The notes under the pieces are model-generated. The model was not told the DNA's origin. It searched no databases and saw nothing but the letters and a program-made list of their open reading frames with translations. A stretch of DNA of 64,000 nt from Phylloscopus collybita (taxonomy: Eukaryota > Chordata > Aves > Passeriformes > Phylloscopidae): positions 13,545,001 through 13,609,000 of the forward strand of contig JAJNNQ010000006.1 in the NCBI GenBank assembly GCA_027886175.1. The letters run 5' to 3'. The position numbers and the translations under genes were made by a program. This document shows positions 24,091 to 36,148 of the stretch, piece after piece (the first letter of the stretch is position 1; the number at the start of each line of letters is the position of its first letter).

Positions 24091-26100
24091 CAGCCACAGT
24101 CCCATTTTTATGTCTGGTTTTGATATTCAATATGAAACTTCGATATGACTATTTGATAAAGTCCAAGAAAGTAACCAGAGAATCTGCTCCAATCTTACAG
24201 AAATATACATTAGTATCCCTTATTTCTAGCTGTGATCACAAAAACACATAGATGTACATTTTTTTGTCCACAAATGGTTAACACAATTTTCTTTTAAACT
24301 ATTTAAACACACTGTTCTCCAGAAACAATTCTATTTAATTGCCAGATACCATCCCACAAAAAGGAACAAGGACATTTGGTCTGAGTTTCAATTGATTTAA
24401 ACTAACAAATATCCTCCAACTGGAAAACAACAACAAAACAAAGCAGAAAAATTATATTTAACCAGGCAAAATGTTTCCCCACTAACTTGAGCAATGATAA
24501 TGAAAAGATGGAATTTACACTCTGCATTAACTCAGGTGAGATAAATAATGAGCAGAACTCTTACCCTATCCAGTAATATTTTTTAGCAATTTCAAAAATT
24601 AAATATAACTATAGGTTCTCCTATCTAGACTCAAAACATTTATGGTGTAATTTTTGTTTTATTTTTAATAAAAAAACCCCAGGATTTAGAAGCTTTTTTC
24701 TAAAAATTATGGTGCACCTCAGGCTGACAAGCTTCATTTACAAGCACATCTCCATGTAAGTCAAAGGATCTACGTCCTGTTTTTGGAAGCTGTAAGAAAA
24801 TAATACAGGACCTTCATGCCATTGATAAGAATTTTCTGGTGCTATAGAAACCCATGTGTGAACAGGAAAGATTTTGGGGAATTTACCAAAGCCTAACCTG
24901 CCAGCAGGTGCATAATGTCCTGAAGCATTTTAAATCAGGCCAGAGAGTATCTCCTATTTGTCCACTTATTAACAGCCCTCTTCTCCCTGAGGCCCTTGGA
25001 GGCAACATCTATTAATTGTAGAATGATTTTGATGTGATGACTCTCAAGGATATTTGTAATGAAAGAATATTTAGGCCCTTTGAGAGATTAGTGAAATACA
25101 AGCAATACACCAAAACAACACGTTTATAGACATTTACAAATAAGACATTATCTGTGGGAGATAAATTGAGGAATTTTTGTACCCCTGAGTTCATTCCCTT
25201 CGAATGCTAGCTTTTAATTATGGATAAAAACCGTGAAAAGAATCTGAACTTGATATCCTTTTAGGATGAATAAATTCAGGGGAGATAAAAGCTAAGATCA
25301 AGTGCAAAAGCAATCTGGATCAAGAATTCTCCGATGAAGAATGGATTGAGATATGTAATCAAACAAAAACAATCTCCATTAGTGTAAGATACCAAATGTT
25401 TATATTTAATGCTATTCATAGAATATGCATGACTACAGAAAGTATGAACTAAGTAAATAGTGACAATGATGATACATATATAAAATCTAATTTTGAAAAG
25501 CAGTTTCAGCATGTGGGATAGGACTCAAAGCATTCAGCAACTCTGACACAAGGTTGTAGAATTTGTCAGAGCTATTCTACAATTTTATATGTTCCTTATA
25601 TTATGCTTGTCTCATCATCTATCTGAACTCTTTTTAGACAGATGCAAAATCAGTTTTGTGGGCATTGTGTTGCCTGCTGCTAGGGTACTTACTATGAAGT
25701 GTACATCAAACACTATTTAGGGGCTGGAAGGGGGGTGGGAGAGGTTGAGGTGGGGTAGCCAAAGCTGGCAGAAACATTTAATCTGGAAAAAAAATAACTA
25801 GTGAAGAAGCAAGAATCTCTAAAATATGTTGATAAAATATGGAATGTTAGAATAATTAGACTGAAATTAAAACAGAGAAGATGGTCTCTAGACCACATTA
25901 CCACCCATGCTTATAATAAGAAAAGTATCTGTTAAGTAAAATAAACTCACACATATTTTAAGTTAGCTTTGTTGTGGAAATACTTTCTACAGCCAGCTAA
26001 AGCCCTATAGCTTTTCTGTATACTAAACTCAATTTTCTGTATTTGTACCTAAAAAACAGTCTTGGTCCTCATTGTTCCAGACATGCAGAAATAATGACAA
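24091..26100. other. AT-rich non-coding sequence, nothing recognised
   Basis: No gene or repeat was recognised. A G-rich stretch at 25721-25757 (GGGG, GGGGGG, GGG and GGGG runs separated by 1-12 bases) is the only compositional outlier. It is weak as a quadruplex motif because one loop is about 12 bases. Confidence 0.55.
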
Positions 26101-28650
26101 GATGTGAGGGATGTGGTTTAATTTGTCTGCGACTTTATTAACTGAACTCACCTGGGAATCATTCAGCAATAACATACTCCGTGCAGGTCATCATTTCTTC
26201 TTCAGTTGTTTCACACATTTGGGGAGAGCTGTCAGTCATAGCAGGGACCCCACTGCCCTCCCCTGCAAGGAAGGTAAAGAGCTGCAAAGAGGGTGCTGCC
26301 TATTTGCTGCAAGAGCCTCTCTGCTTTAGCCTCTTTAGCTAGCAGCTTGCTCTTTGATTTGTTTCTAACCCTGGTTTATCAAGGAAGGAGATGCCCTGGG
26401 GAACAAACACAGGCACTGGTCACCTGCCACCAGGAAACACCAGCAATTATCTGGGTTGCCCTGTCCCAGTTCCCAGACATCTAATCATTCTCACGACAAC
26501 CAGAAATACAAGTGAGGAGGTGGAGCACTCTCTCCTGGATGGCTTGTGTATCCCAATGATTGTTGTTTCTTTGTGGGAGTTCAGAAGAGGTGATCCCATC
26601 CCTGAACACATCCAGCCTCTTCATAGTTCATGGACCTTTGAGGTCTTGCTCACCTATTCAGACCTTTTGGTCTGATAGCATACATTCCCCACCACTCATA
26701 AAAGCATTCTCATTCACAGCATTACCTTTCAACTTCTTTCTCACTTTCCCGGTTCCTTTGTATACAAACTGCACTGGAAATACCTTCTGGCATACAAACC
26801 TCCTTTCAGGGCAATCCTATTGAACTGGTAAAGGATTATCCAACACTCAAGACCCACCTCCCATCAGTTAATTTGTCTTTAATAATAAATAACTTCTGGC
26901 AAGGAATAAGGAGTTTGCTGTACCACCAGCTCTCTTAGTCAATGCCTGAAATCTTGCCAGTTTATAAGGAATGAGCAGAGATACCTGCTCTGTCTTTAAA
27001 CTGAACATGGTATTTGAAGGATGGAGTGAAGGTTTTCACTGACAAGTCTCCCTACTGGCAGGTGTGTTCTACATGTTGGGCTATGTATGTCCTCAAATCT
27101 ACCTTTCCTGGAAAAAAAAATAGGCTAAAGTATCCCACAGAAAGACTGCCATCCACAAAAGAGTAAGTCTCAGATCACATTTACTTAATATCTCATGGGG
27201 AAAGGATTGACAGCCCCGCTTTGAACATCAGGTCAGGGGTAACATGGACTACTTTTGGAAACTTTTTGACCTCTGTTGCATGCCTCCAATTGACTCAGTT
27301 TACCAGTGGCTGCCTGAGACTTTAACCACAGCTGCTCTGGCCCTCCCCCTTTTTCAGTTTTAGTGCTCAGCATTGAGAGCTTAGCTGGACCATTTTTATT
27401 TTCCCAGGGCTCAGTTCATGTCTTTAACTGTAGATGTCTATTAGCATCTGAGATGTTGAGGTTTTCTGTGGTATTCTGCTTCTCCAGAAAGCCAAAGGAT
27501 TTCTTGTGCATATCCATGAACTCTAAGAGGATTCATGCAATACTTTGGGGTGTCTCAAATGTACTAGGTAACTCTATAGGCACCTATCAGCAAGCCCCTG
27601 AACGTCAACAGTTGCATTATCTTCTACTCTGTTACATGAATCTTTATCATTGCTTTGTACAACCATAGCTTGGTTTGTCCAAGAGTGGATATCTAGTTAT
27701 AGTGGTCTGGGCGATTTTCTTTGCACTTATCCAGTAACATCTCTTGCAAAAAAACAACTTTTGCTCAGCCCCCAGCCCAAAAAAAGACAAACGTTCACCT
27801 ATGGGGATGTGCATCTTGCCACAGGAACATTCCATGTAAGAAAATATCTCTCAGTGGTCTCTTTTCCCTCTCTCTCCTCACAACCAGATCCTAGATATTG
27901 AAACTGTAACATTTTTCTACCTAAGCTGACTTTTGCTCCTTCTCTCTTTCCATCACCTTCAAAGCTGCCACAGGGCTACTCTTCAGAAGCTGTGTATAGT
28001 TCCAGAGCAGACATTACAAGGGCTGGAACATTTCTGCCTTTTCCAACCCACACTGGGAAGGAGAACAGAGGCCCATTATGTTGGTCATTTAGCTTCCTTT
28101 TGTCTGTGCATGTGGAAAGGTTCTTCTTGATCTGCTCAACGCCTGCTACCTTTTCTGCGCCCAATTTCCTGAGCAGCTACCTTCTGACCCTGAGCCAGAA
28201 GAAAAACAAACAAACAAAATTGTTCAGCTGAAATTTCAGCCATGCTGCTTCTGTTCCTACTTGCCTACCTTCTAAGGAAAGTTTCCATTTAAATTTTTCT
28301 TTGAGCCCTACTGCCATTGTGCAACAGCCACAAATTTCCTCACTGCAAACCCACAGAAGGCTTCAGACAGGTCCACAATTTATCTTCTAGCAGACCCTTG
28401 AAGCCTGATGTAAGACACATTTGCATCTGGATGCAGTTAGTAAGTTCCTCTGCTGTCTCCTTGTTGGTAGTTGCTGGTAGTTTACTTTCTCCCAGGTGCA
28501 TTGAGCAAACCATTTGTTTATCATCTTCTCTTCTTCCTTTTAACTACTCCTCAGCAAGATGTTAGCTCAGCCACTATGTACCTTTCTTCTCATTTTTTCA
28601 AATAAAACCTCTTTCTCCACAACACTTCTGCTCCCACTGAAGCTAACTGG
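26101..28650. other. Pyrimidine-biased, moderately GC-richer non-coding block
   Basis: The plus strand is richer in C and T than its neighbours and holds a run of nine or so overlapping ORFs of 60-100 codons, mostly on plus. None has a recognisable domain, and neighbouring ORFs do not connect by convincing splice sites. It could be an unrecognised old transposon or simply a compositional domain. I cannot identify it. Confidence 0.4.
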
Positions 28651-29690
28651 AGATTGGCCATTTGTCCAAGCCAACAGGGAATGTGAAAACTAAGAGCAAA
28701 GCTTAATGAAGCTTGGAGAGAACAACCATGTTGTGCCTAATTGCATTCAGGGTTTTTCAAGCATTTGCCTTCCTAACTCACACTGCAAGAGCAAATTCAT
28801 TGGAGGCATGCTCTGCTGCCTGATGCAGCAGTTACAGCTTACACACAGGTTTCCATCTAGGGCTGCCTTCTGACCTGGACATTTGTGACAGAGAGAGCAG
28901 GCTGGCTTAACAGCAGCTGCTTGCAAAGCTCACAGAAATGGGAAACTTTCTACTGCTGCCTGTGCAGTTTGGATGAAGTCCCAGAGCAGACATTTACAAC
29001 TGACATAGCATTGCTCACAATTTACTCTACTCCTTGGTAGGGCTCTGAGATCTTTTTTTCCCTGAAAAATTGTAGGGGAACATGGTTTTCTTCCTCCTCT
29101 GAGATCTTTAAGTCTGTTTAACTAAGAGATTGGCTAGAAATCTGCCAGCACAAAAATATGACTAAAATGCTGCACTTGTCTAACAAGGATACCAGAGAGC
29201 TCTGAAAAAATGTTAGGGGTCTGCCAATATCTATTTAAGTTGAAGGTGCCCATGGCATTCATAATGTACAATAAATAAGAGCAGTCATTCCAAAACACTA
29301 TAATAAAATGTTCACAACTTGAAAGTAAATACTAAGTAAAATTATTTGCTGCCTTATTACTCTCACACAAAGGTATTTGTAATTGGTGCCATAATCAAAA
29401 TCCTTTATTAAATATAAAATGGCTTTTTATAAGATGACCCTCCAAATACAAAAGGTTTGTGTTGATCTACTTGAATTGTTTTGCTGTGAAATAAAAATGT
29501 TAAGAAGTCATTTCCAGAGGATGAGAAGTAGGAGTTAGCTAGCCCTCTTTTTTTTTTCTATTTCTTAATGCTTAATTCCTGCTACATGAATTAAATAGAT
29601 AAGGCTGCAAGCAGCTGCTCCCCACCAAAACACTTCACAGTTACATGATAAAATGTAGGTGATAACATTGCAGTGCTGTAAAACAAGGTT
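28651..29690. other. Unique non-coding sequence, nothing recognised
   Basis: No ORF of note and no repeat. Small poly-T tracts occur near 29548-29558. Confidence 0.55.
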
Positions 29691-30010
29691 GTAGAAACCT
29701 GGGCATGTACTGACAAATTTGCCTTTAAATCTTCTTTGCTAATATTTATAGGCATGAAATCTTAAAGCATCTTTAATGTGCCTATAATCCTGCCCATTTG
29801 ACAGCTTTTACATAATTTTATAGGGAAAGGTGACCCGATCATCCCAGGCTGTTGACAGTGCAGCTGAAATGGCCCTCCAATAAATGAAGCAGGATTATCC
29901 AGACACTATGGCAAACAACAGCTCATAATATGCATCAAGAAATTTCCATAGCACATCGGATCTTTGTCTTCAATGACACATGGATCATGACGGGATTTCA
30001 AGAACACATT
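29691..30010. promoter_or_regulatory. Candidate conserved non-coding element
   Basis: The text between 29700 and 30000 is free of simple repeats and rich in spaced motif-like words (TTTGCTAATATTTATAGGC, CCCATTTGACAGCTTTTACATAATTTTAT, CAGCTGAAATGGCC, CTCATAATATGCATC). CATTTGACAG resembles a TALE-homeodomain (Meis/Pbx) site. The call rests on texture alone. Confidence 0.25.
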
Positions 30011-31360
30011 TCCCTAGACACTTGATAAGTTTTAACGTAAAAGTATAGCATAAAAGGCTCCCTTCAGATAGGTACTGTTTTCCATATTAGAAAGAAATTG
30101 CTTTCAATCTGGAAAACTACAGGCATAGTTTTAAGCTGAATTATCATGTTAACTTATACTGCTTAGTGTAGCTGTGTTCACTGACACTTTGAATACATTT
30201 ATGAGTTTATTCAGGTAAAATTATAAAACATTACAAGAATTTTTTTTTTTTTGCTGTGGTAAAAGTCACTATTGACAATAAACAAATCTTGATGAAAGCC
30301 GTAATAAAAATATGCAGAAGTTTTTCTGAAGCTCTTATGCTTCTCTATAAAATACCTTAGACAAAAATGCTAGCTATATGCCTCCTAGGTTTACATGATA
30401 ATGTCAAGAAAGGTTTTGATGCCTGCTGCCAATTCATACCAAAGGTACTGTGCTATAAATTTAGTTTATATTGGGGTAATTATCAGTGACATGGCCAGAT
30501 TGTATTAATACCTCTGCTCCTATTGCTTAGCCTAGGTACTTTACAATTTGAATGCCACAAAATATCAATACTGATGCTTTATGGCATCATGCCAGAGCAG
30601 CCTGAGGACAAGCAAAGTAGAATTGGTTGACAGTTTTTGTTCGAGCACGGAGTTTGTTTGGTCTCATAAGACATTTATGAGGTCAATTGGATGTCATTTA
30701 GAATATCAGGAGAGAAACATATTTAAACTACACACCATGTCCCACTAGGAACACAGAACTCTGTGAGCAAATACTAAAAAGGCATAGTGAGCGCTGCAGA
30801 GATAAGAAAGAAAAGAAGACTGGGCTAAGGGTGAAAAATAGGGATCGTCCCCAGAGTAATAACTGTCCCTTTGACAATCCACAGAAAGAAATTAGGCAAA
30901 AAGAAAAACAAAACCACATGCAAGCGCAAAAAAGCTTTGAAAACAGCAAACATTAGTTTTCCCTTAAAGTTTATACTGATGATATCGATGCTTATTCAAG
31001 ACTTAACAGGGGACTGAGACTCTGAAACACCCAGGGAAAAACTCTCAGTATGTGTTTTCCAGAATTTTCCTTGGAGTGGGAATAACAATGAACACTGATA
31101 AAATGGAAAAAATAAAACAACAGAATGTCACAGTTACTAGACTGGAATTTTCTGTCATTAATCTGTTATTTGTCCTCCCAGAAAAGTATTGTATTTTTCT
31201 CTGTCTCCCTTTCTTCTTCTGTTAAAAATTAAGGTGAGTGGTATTTAAGTACATTGTGAGTACTTTGACAGTTCCGTGTTCATAAAAGAAAAATATAATA
31301 ACATAATAAATGATTAGCATTCACTGTTATAAAAAGACAGCAGTCAAATTCTATTGCTGA
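30011..31360. other. Unique AT-rich non-coding sequence
   Basis: A T13 tract lies near 30240. The short segment 30600-30700 (TTGACAG, CACGGAGTTTG, CATAAGACATTTATGAGG) resembles regulatory sequence but is not separable from background. No gene or transposon was recognised. Confidence 0.5.
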
Positions 31361-31520
31361 TTTTTAAAGATCATTTAGTTCCATGTGTTCTGCCGTGGGC
31401 AGGGACACCTGCTCAAGGTCCCATCCATCCTGACCTTGAAAATTTTCAAAAATGGGGCATCCACAACTTCTCTGGGCAACCTATTCCAGTGCGTCACTAT
31501 GCTTATAAAAGATATCCAAG
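31361..31520 (-). mobile_element. CR1 LINE 3' fragment (antisense on plus)
   Basis: The plus strand reads AAAGATCATTTAGTTCCATG, then CCGTGGGCAGGGACACCTGC, then CCATCCATCCTGACCTTGAA and AATGGGGCATCCACAACTTC, then TCTGGGCAACCTATTCCAGTG. This is the diagnostic reverse complement of the avian CR1 3' region. An internal deletion of about 15-20 bp is apparent after the GGGACACC block, relative to the consensus I remember. The element is 5'-truncated, as most CR1 copies are. Homology fades after about 31520. Confidence 0.9.
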
Positions 31521-31524
31521 ATTT

Positions 31525-31595
31525 GTGTTGTTTTGATTTGTTTGGGTTTTTTTTGGTTTTTTTTAAATTTTCTTGGGTTTTTTAAAATTTAATAT
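31525..31595. repeat. T-rich low-complexity tract
   Basis: A T/G-rich tract with runs of T8 separated by GGG or GG lies immediately 3' of the CR1 fragment. It ends in AT-rich sequence. Confidence 0.7.
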
Positions 31596-32107
31596 GTTTA
31601 AGAACTGGCTACTTCCTGTGGGTTGAGCTCTTAAAACCAACACTCAACACATGTCAACAGAAAAAAAAGTCACTACATATCCTCACATAAGAGTTAGGAG
31701 GTTTTCAGCTGTCCTGAAGAGAAAGGGCAATGCATTATGGCTGATGAAGTAGTGGCCACCTTACCTAGCTACTTGCTTGATTGTCATGTCTACTGGTGAA
31801 TCCCAACCAACACGTGTAAAATTTCTTCAGACGTGTTTGTGTGGCTTTCTGCAGTACTTTCTGCAGTACATATAGTATGCTAATCAGGTTCCAGCAGAGA
31901 ACCTGCAGATTTACTACCCATGGGAGATATTCACCCCATCAACCAAGGGTAAAAGGCAGGTACTTCCAGACTGTGACTTTCCCCAACCTCCTAGGGTGGG
32001 TGTTCTAGAAGTGCCAAGCATTGCCTACAGGTGACTCCATAAACAGTGCACTGCCTGACTGTGGAGATTACTTTCAGCATATCTGTTTACAGAATTGCAG
32101 TGGTAAT
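31596..32107. other. Unique non-coding sequence with a 12-bp duplication
   Basis: CTTTCTGCAGTA occurs twice in tandem at 31845-31868. No gene or transposon was recognised elsewhere in the segment. Confidence 0.55.
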
Positions 32108-32241
32108 TTTTTTTTGTTGTTGTTTGGGTTTTTTTTGTGTGTTGTTTTTGTTTGGTTTTGGTTTGGTTTGGTTTTTGTTTGTTTGTTTTGTTTGGTTTTT
32201 GTTTGTTTTGGTTTGGTTTTTTGTTTTGGTTTTTTTTTTTC
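32108..32241. repeat. T/G simple repeat, (TTTGG/TTTTG)n
   Basis: About 130 bp are built almost only of T and G. The units alternate between GGTTT, GTTT and GTTTT, ending in a T10 run. ORFs on both strands through this tract (32021-32299, 32025-32291) encode low-complexity Phe/Val/Gly or Asn/Lys/Gln/Thr and are artefacts. Confidence 0.92.
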
Positions 32242-35200
32242 CCTGGGATATAGAAAAATAACGATATTTGAGGTAAGGTGTTTAACTTCACTGTCCTAAC
32301 CTGTTGTACATTTAGACTCTGCCTATTGCCCAGTGATCTCCACCAAAAGAGATAACGTACTTGAATAAAATATTTCTATGGGATATAGATTCATATTTTT
32401 GCTCTTATTTGAATAAGAGACTTGAACACGTCTTCCTCTTATGCAACAACTGCAAAAAGCATCAGGTTCTCTACTACCAAAAAGATTTCCCACAAAACAC
32501 CACATAGAAAAACAAAACCAGTTTCAGAAAAACCAGAATTGTCCTGACAATGAAAAGGGAAAAAATTTTACAATTTCAAAAAATCACACAATGAAAACTC
32601 TTTTCCTTACAGTTCTGTTTAACATTTTTCAGCAATACATAAAGTATTTCAGTATTCAGGTGCCAGGGGAATATATCTTCTTAGCTGACCTAGCTGCTGA
32701 CAATTCTGGTACTAATTAAATAAGCTACACTGATTTAGCAACACAAAGGTAATCCTACAAGATATGGTAAAACCTCTATACCAAGGACTTTGCTGATAGA
32801 ATGAAAGTCTCAAAATCACTATGAAAACTGCCTTTTCATAATCAATCCTAATTTTATGACTTTTCTTCTTCTTCATTCATGTTTTGTATTTAGAAAAAAA
32901 TAATGATGCTTTATAATAGATTCAGAAGCTCTGAGTTTTTTATAGACTGGTAATCTGCTCTTTATTTATCTGTGGATATCTACAGTGTTAAAAGTGCACA
33001 CAGAGGTCCCAAAATAGACAGAAAAAAAAAATATTGCTGTAATTGTCTTCAGATGCTGTGATATTCATGTTGCTAGCACATTTGGTCATGGTTTGGGGAA
33101 AAAGTGTGCATGATCATTTTCGTGAAGTCCACCAAAAACTGATGACTTTGCAGATGTAATTCTTATCCATATTTATATGTCACAGAACTACTCACATATT
33201 GCCTTTAATTTTCTCAGAACTTAAAGTAGCATTAATATTATTGTAATGACGAGCTAAGATGAATTTCAGGGTATTTGCAATCATTTACCCTCCTTAAAAA
33301 TCCTTTTTTTGCCCTCCTATGTGTTCATTATTGTTAGATAATAGTCATTAATTTAGCAAAGCAGCACAGAAAAGAGGGACTACATTCTATTATATAAGAA
33401 AATAGGTGGGGATGGAAGTGGTATTTGTTTTTCTTTTAGTAATGGGTGTAATGATGAAAATGTTCAAGCAAGAGGATGGGTCAGCAGTCTCACCTTTTTC
33501 ATGGAGAATAAGGAGTGAAGCCAGTTAGGGAAATCATTGCCATTATATTTTAGGTACTGTTTTTCCATAATAGAGAAAGTACTTTGGACATTACCTCAGA
33601 AAGTCTGGAACTTGGACAAGACAAATCCAGAATACTTCAAGTATTGAAGTGGTTAAGGGGAAAGAGTCTATGATCACCAGAAGATGGGGACTCAGAGTTC
33701 AGAGCACAGGACTATCTTTCTGATTCTCTGCACAGTGCCAGAAGAATGTGCCCTTTGACCACATGTATCTGCCCTAAACTATGTACCTTTACGTGTAGGA
33801 CCACCTGTGTAAGATTACCATTCCAGGCTTCTTCTCCAATCCACAAATGGAAACAAACACCTCTGGAGGTTACTTCATGATATCTATTTTGGATGCTTAT
33901 GTTATGGAAAGATGAATTCCTCTATGAACATGACACATGGGCAGTCACTACACTAAAGGCACAGGCTGCTCCTCTGACAAGTGTGCACGGTGCCTGGAAC
34001 AGGAGACCTCTGGTCCCTGACATCCCTAGCACAGCAAGATGCTGCTGCTGTAATGGAAACGTTATAGTCCTGAAAGGGCTAAGATCAGATTCCAGTGCCT
34101 TGGTAGGTTTTGTAGCAGCAAGTCCTCTGAGAGATTGGGGGATGATAATTTTTGATTGTGTTAGTAAAGACACTTAATACTTTGAAGCTAAGAAATGTTG
34201 GTAGCGCAAAATGAAATTTACCAAGAACTCCATGATTAACATCCCTCTTCTTGAAAATACACATGATATCACATGTTTATTTAACAGCCCCTTCATCATT
34301 TTAGTGATGATAGTGTGAAACAAAAAGGCTGGAGAAGATGTCACAGTGCAAGAATAATGATAATTAGGAAGTGAGGGGTAGTAAATAAATCATCTTCTAT
34401 GTTGCTTTTTTCTTTTCTCTTTCATTTTGGGTATGTTTTCACACGCTGGTTCCAGGATTCATTTGCATTCCAAGTGTTCTTATTAAAGCAGCACCATTTA
34501 TTCTACAATATATATAAGATTTTCTATTTTTAAAATTCTATTTCAAGGCATGAGCTTGGCATACAAAGTCAAATCCCGGGAGTGAGTTCCTTCTCTTTCC
34601 TTTAAAAAATAATACTAAAAAATTTTTCATCTGAACAGTTTTAGGTTACATGACGGAAAAATCAGAAGATGGTGCTTTCATCCACTTGCTCCTTTTCTTC
34701 CCCATTCTGTAACACAGCATCTGCAAAGATGAAAATGAAAAAAGAAAAAATATGAAAGTTCTCTCTTTTTTCCTCCTGTTTTAGGCATTTAATTACATGT
34801 AAATATATCAATGAATATAAGAAAACTCAGCATCCAATATCCAGCATAATAATTACTTTCCCTGTCTAAACCCCATGCACATATGCAACACAGCATTGAC
34901 CTGACATACTGTAGGGTCCCAGGCCAACTGTGATAGTCTGTTTGGTGAAAGTCGACATGTTGAAAAGAAATTTTAACCATTATTTTTCAGAAAGTTTGTT
35001 CTTTGTAAGAGTAAGGTATATAACAACACAAATATACTTCCTACCAAAGAGGAACTTCATTTAAAAAAGCACATTCAGATTTACTTGTTAGATCATGATT
35101 CCATTGCAAGTTAAGCTCCATCTGGAGTTAAAAGCCTATGCTTTTCAAGGATTGAAATGAATGTTAACTTTTACTTACAGTCTGGAGTGATTTTACTACA

Positions 35201-35700
35201 AATATATTACATGACTTTCCTTGGAATATAGCAATTTAATCAGGCATAAAACCTCCCACACAATCAGGAAAGAAGGAACATGCAAGCAGAAGTTGTCGCT
35301 ATTTGTCCTACGAACAGCAAGAGAAAATCCCAGAGTGCCCATACAGATTCAGCTGTCCCTGTTAGCTGCTACCACTATTCCACCTTTAGAGACAGATAAC
35401 TCCATGTGTGAGAGCTAACTTCATTAGCAGCTGCAGAACAGGAACACATTTGTGTCCACTGGGCTTGCATTACCACAGTATCCAAGTACTTCATGAATAA
35501 GAAGAAACATGTCCCAAACATTTTCCAAAAGACTGAAAAAGTGGGAAGTATTCTTTTCTTTTATAAAAAAAAAAAAAAGTGGTCAGCTGACGTTCACAGT
35601 GATACCTGCATTTCTGAGGTAGAGGCTGTTTTCCATTCACATCAACTGGATTTTTGTTCCTTTACAGTTGTTCAGGTTAGACCCTATTAAATGAGTTATG
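32242..35700. other. Unique AT-rich non-coding sequence, nothing recognised
   Basis: No gene, RNA gene or transposon was recognised. An A-run of about 14 lies at 35565-35578. ORF pairs at 33893-34177 (plus) and 33922-34173 (minus) overlap on opposite strands and have no motif, so they are not called. Confidence 0.55.
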
Positions 35701-36148
35701 CCTGTGATGCCTTAGGTTTTGAGTTTTTTTCTGTCTTGTTCTGGTGGGTAGTTTTGCTTGTGTATTAAGTGGTGCTGGGATCTGGTCACAGGGTGATGGG
35801 GGAAGAGCACCTCTGGCTCTAGCAGGGAACTTGCGGCTTCAAGGACACTCTCCGAGTTCCAGGCCCTGAAGATAAGCAATGTAGAAGGCTGGAGGCAAGC
35901 AGGAAGGATGGAACACCGAGATTTGGAATTGTTCATTGGACAATGGATGGGGCATATGCTAATGGACAGGAACTTGTAAAAGGGGGGGGAACCTTGTAAC
36001 TCTTCCACCTTTTGCTTCCATCTTGGAGCCATCCGGGCTAAAGCTACTGCTGTGGCTGCCGGGATGTGGCCTTGAAGGCCTCAATAAATGTTCACCCTAT
36101 TTTTATAACCCTGTCTGGCCTCTGTCTCAGCCTTTAAGGCAACACCTG
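35701..36148 (+). mobile_element. Solo LTR of an avian endogenous retrovirus, 4-bp target duplication
   Basis: The LTR spans 35705-36144 (440 bp). It starts TGATGCCTTAGG and ends CCTTTAAGGCAACA, so the ends are inverted repeats (TG.TGCCTTA / TAAGGCA.CA). It is bracketed by CCTG at 35701-35704 and again at 36145-36148. A polyadenylation signal AATAAA lies at 36083-36088, about 55 bp before the 3' end, consistent with R-U5. A 4-bp duplication fits gammaretrovirus-like (ERV1) elements, but the family name is not certain. No internal sequence flanks it, so it is a solo LTR. The minus-strand ORF 35712-36032 lies entirely within it and is not a gene. Confidence 0.87.

Noticed and set aside
25721..25757. 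G-quadruplex candidate
   Set aside because: One loop is about 12 bases, beyond the usual limit, and there is no supporting context.
28004..29000. Near-identical words CCAGAGCAGACATTACAA (about 28002) and CCAGAGCAGACATTTACAA (about 28981) as a duplication
   Set aside because: Similarity does not extend into either flank, so coincidence is the simpler reading.
32021..32299. Phe/Val/Gly-rich ORFs across the T/G tract
   Set aside because: Low-complexity translation of a simple repeat.
35712..36032. 106-codon minus-strand ORF as a gene
   Set aside because: It lies wholly inside the solo LTR.
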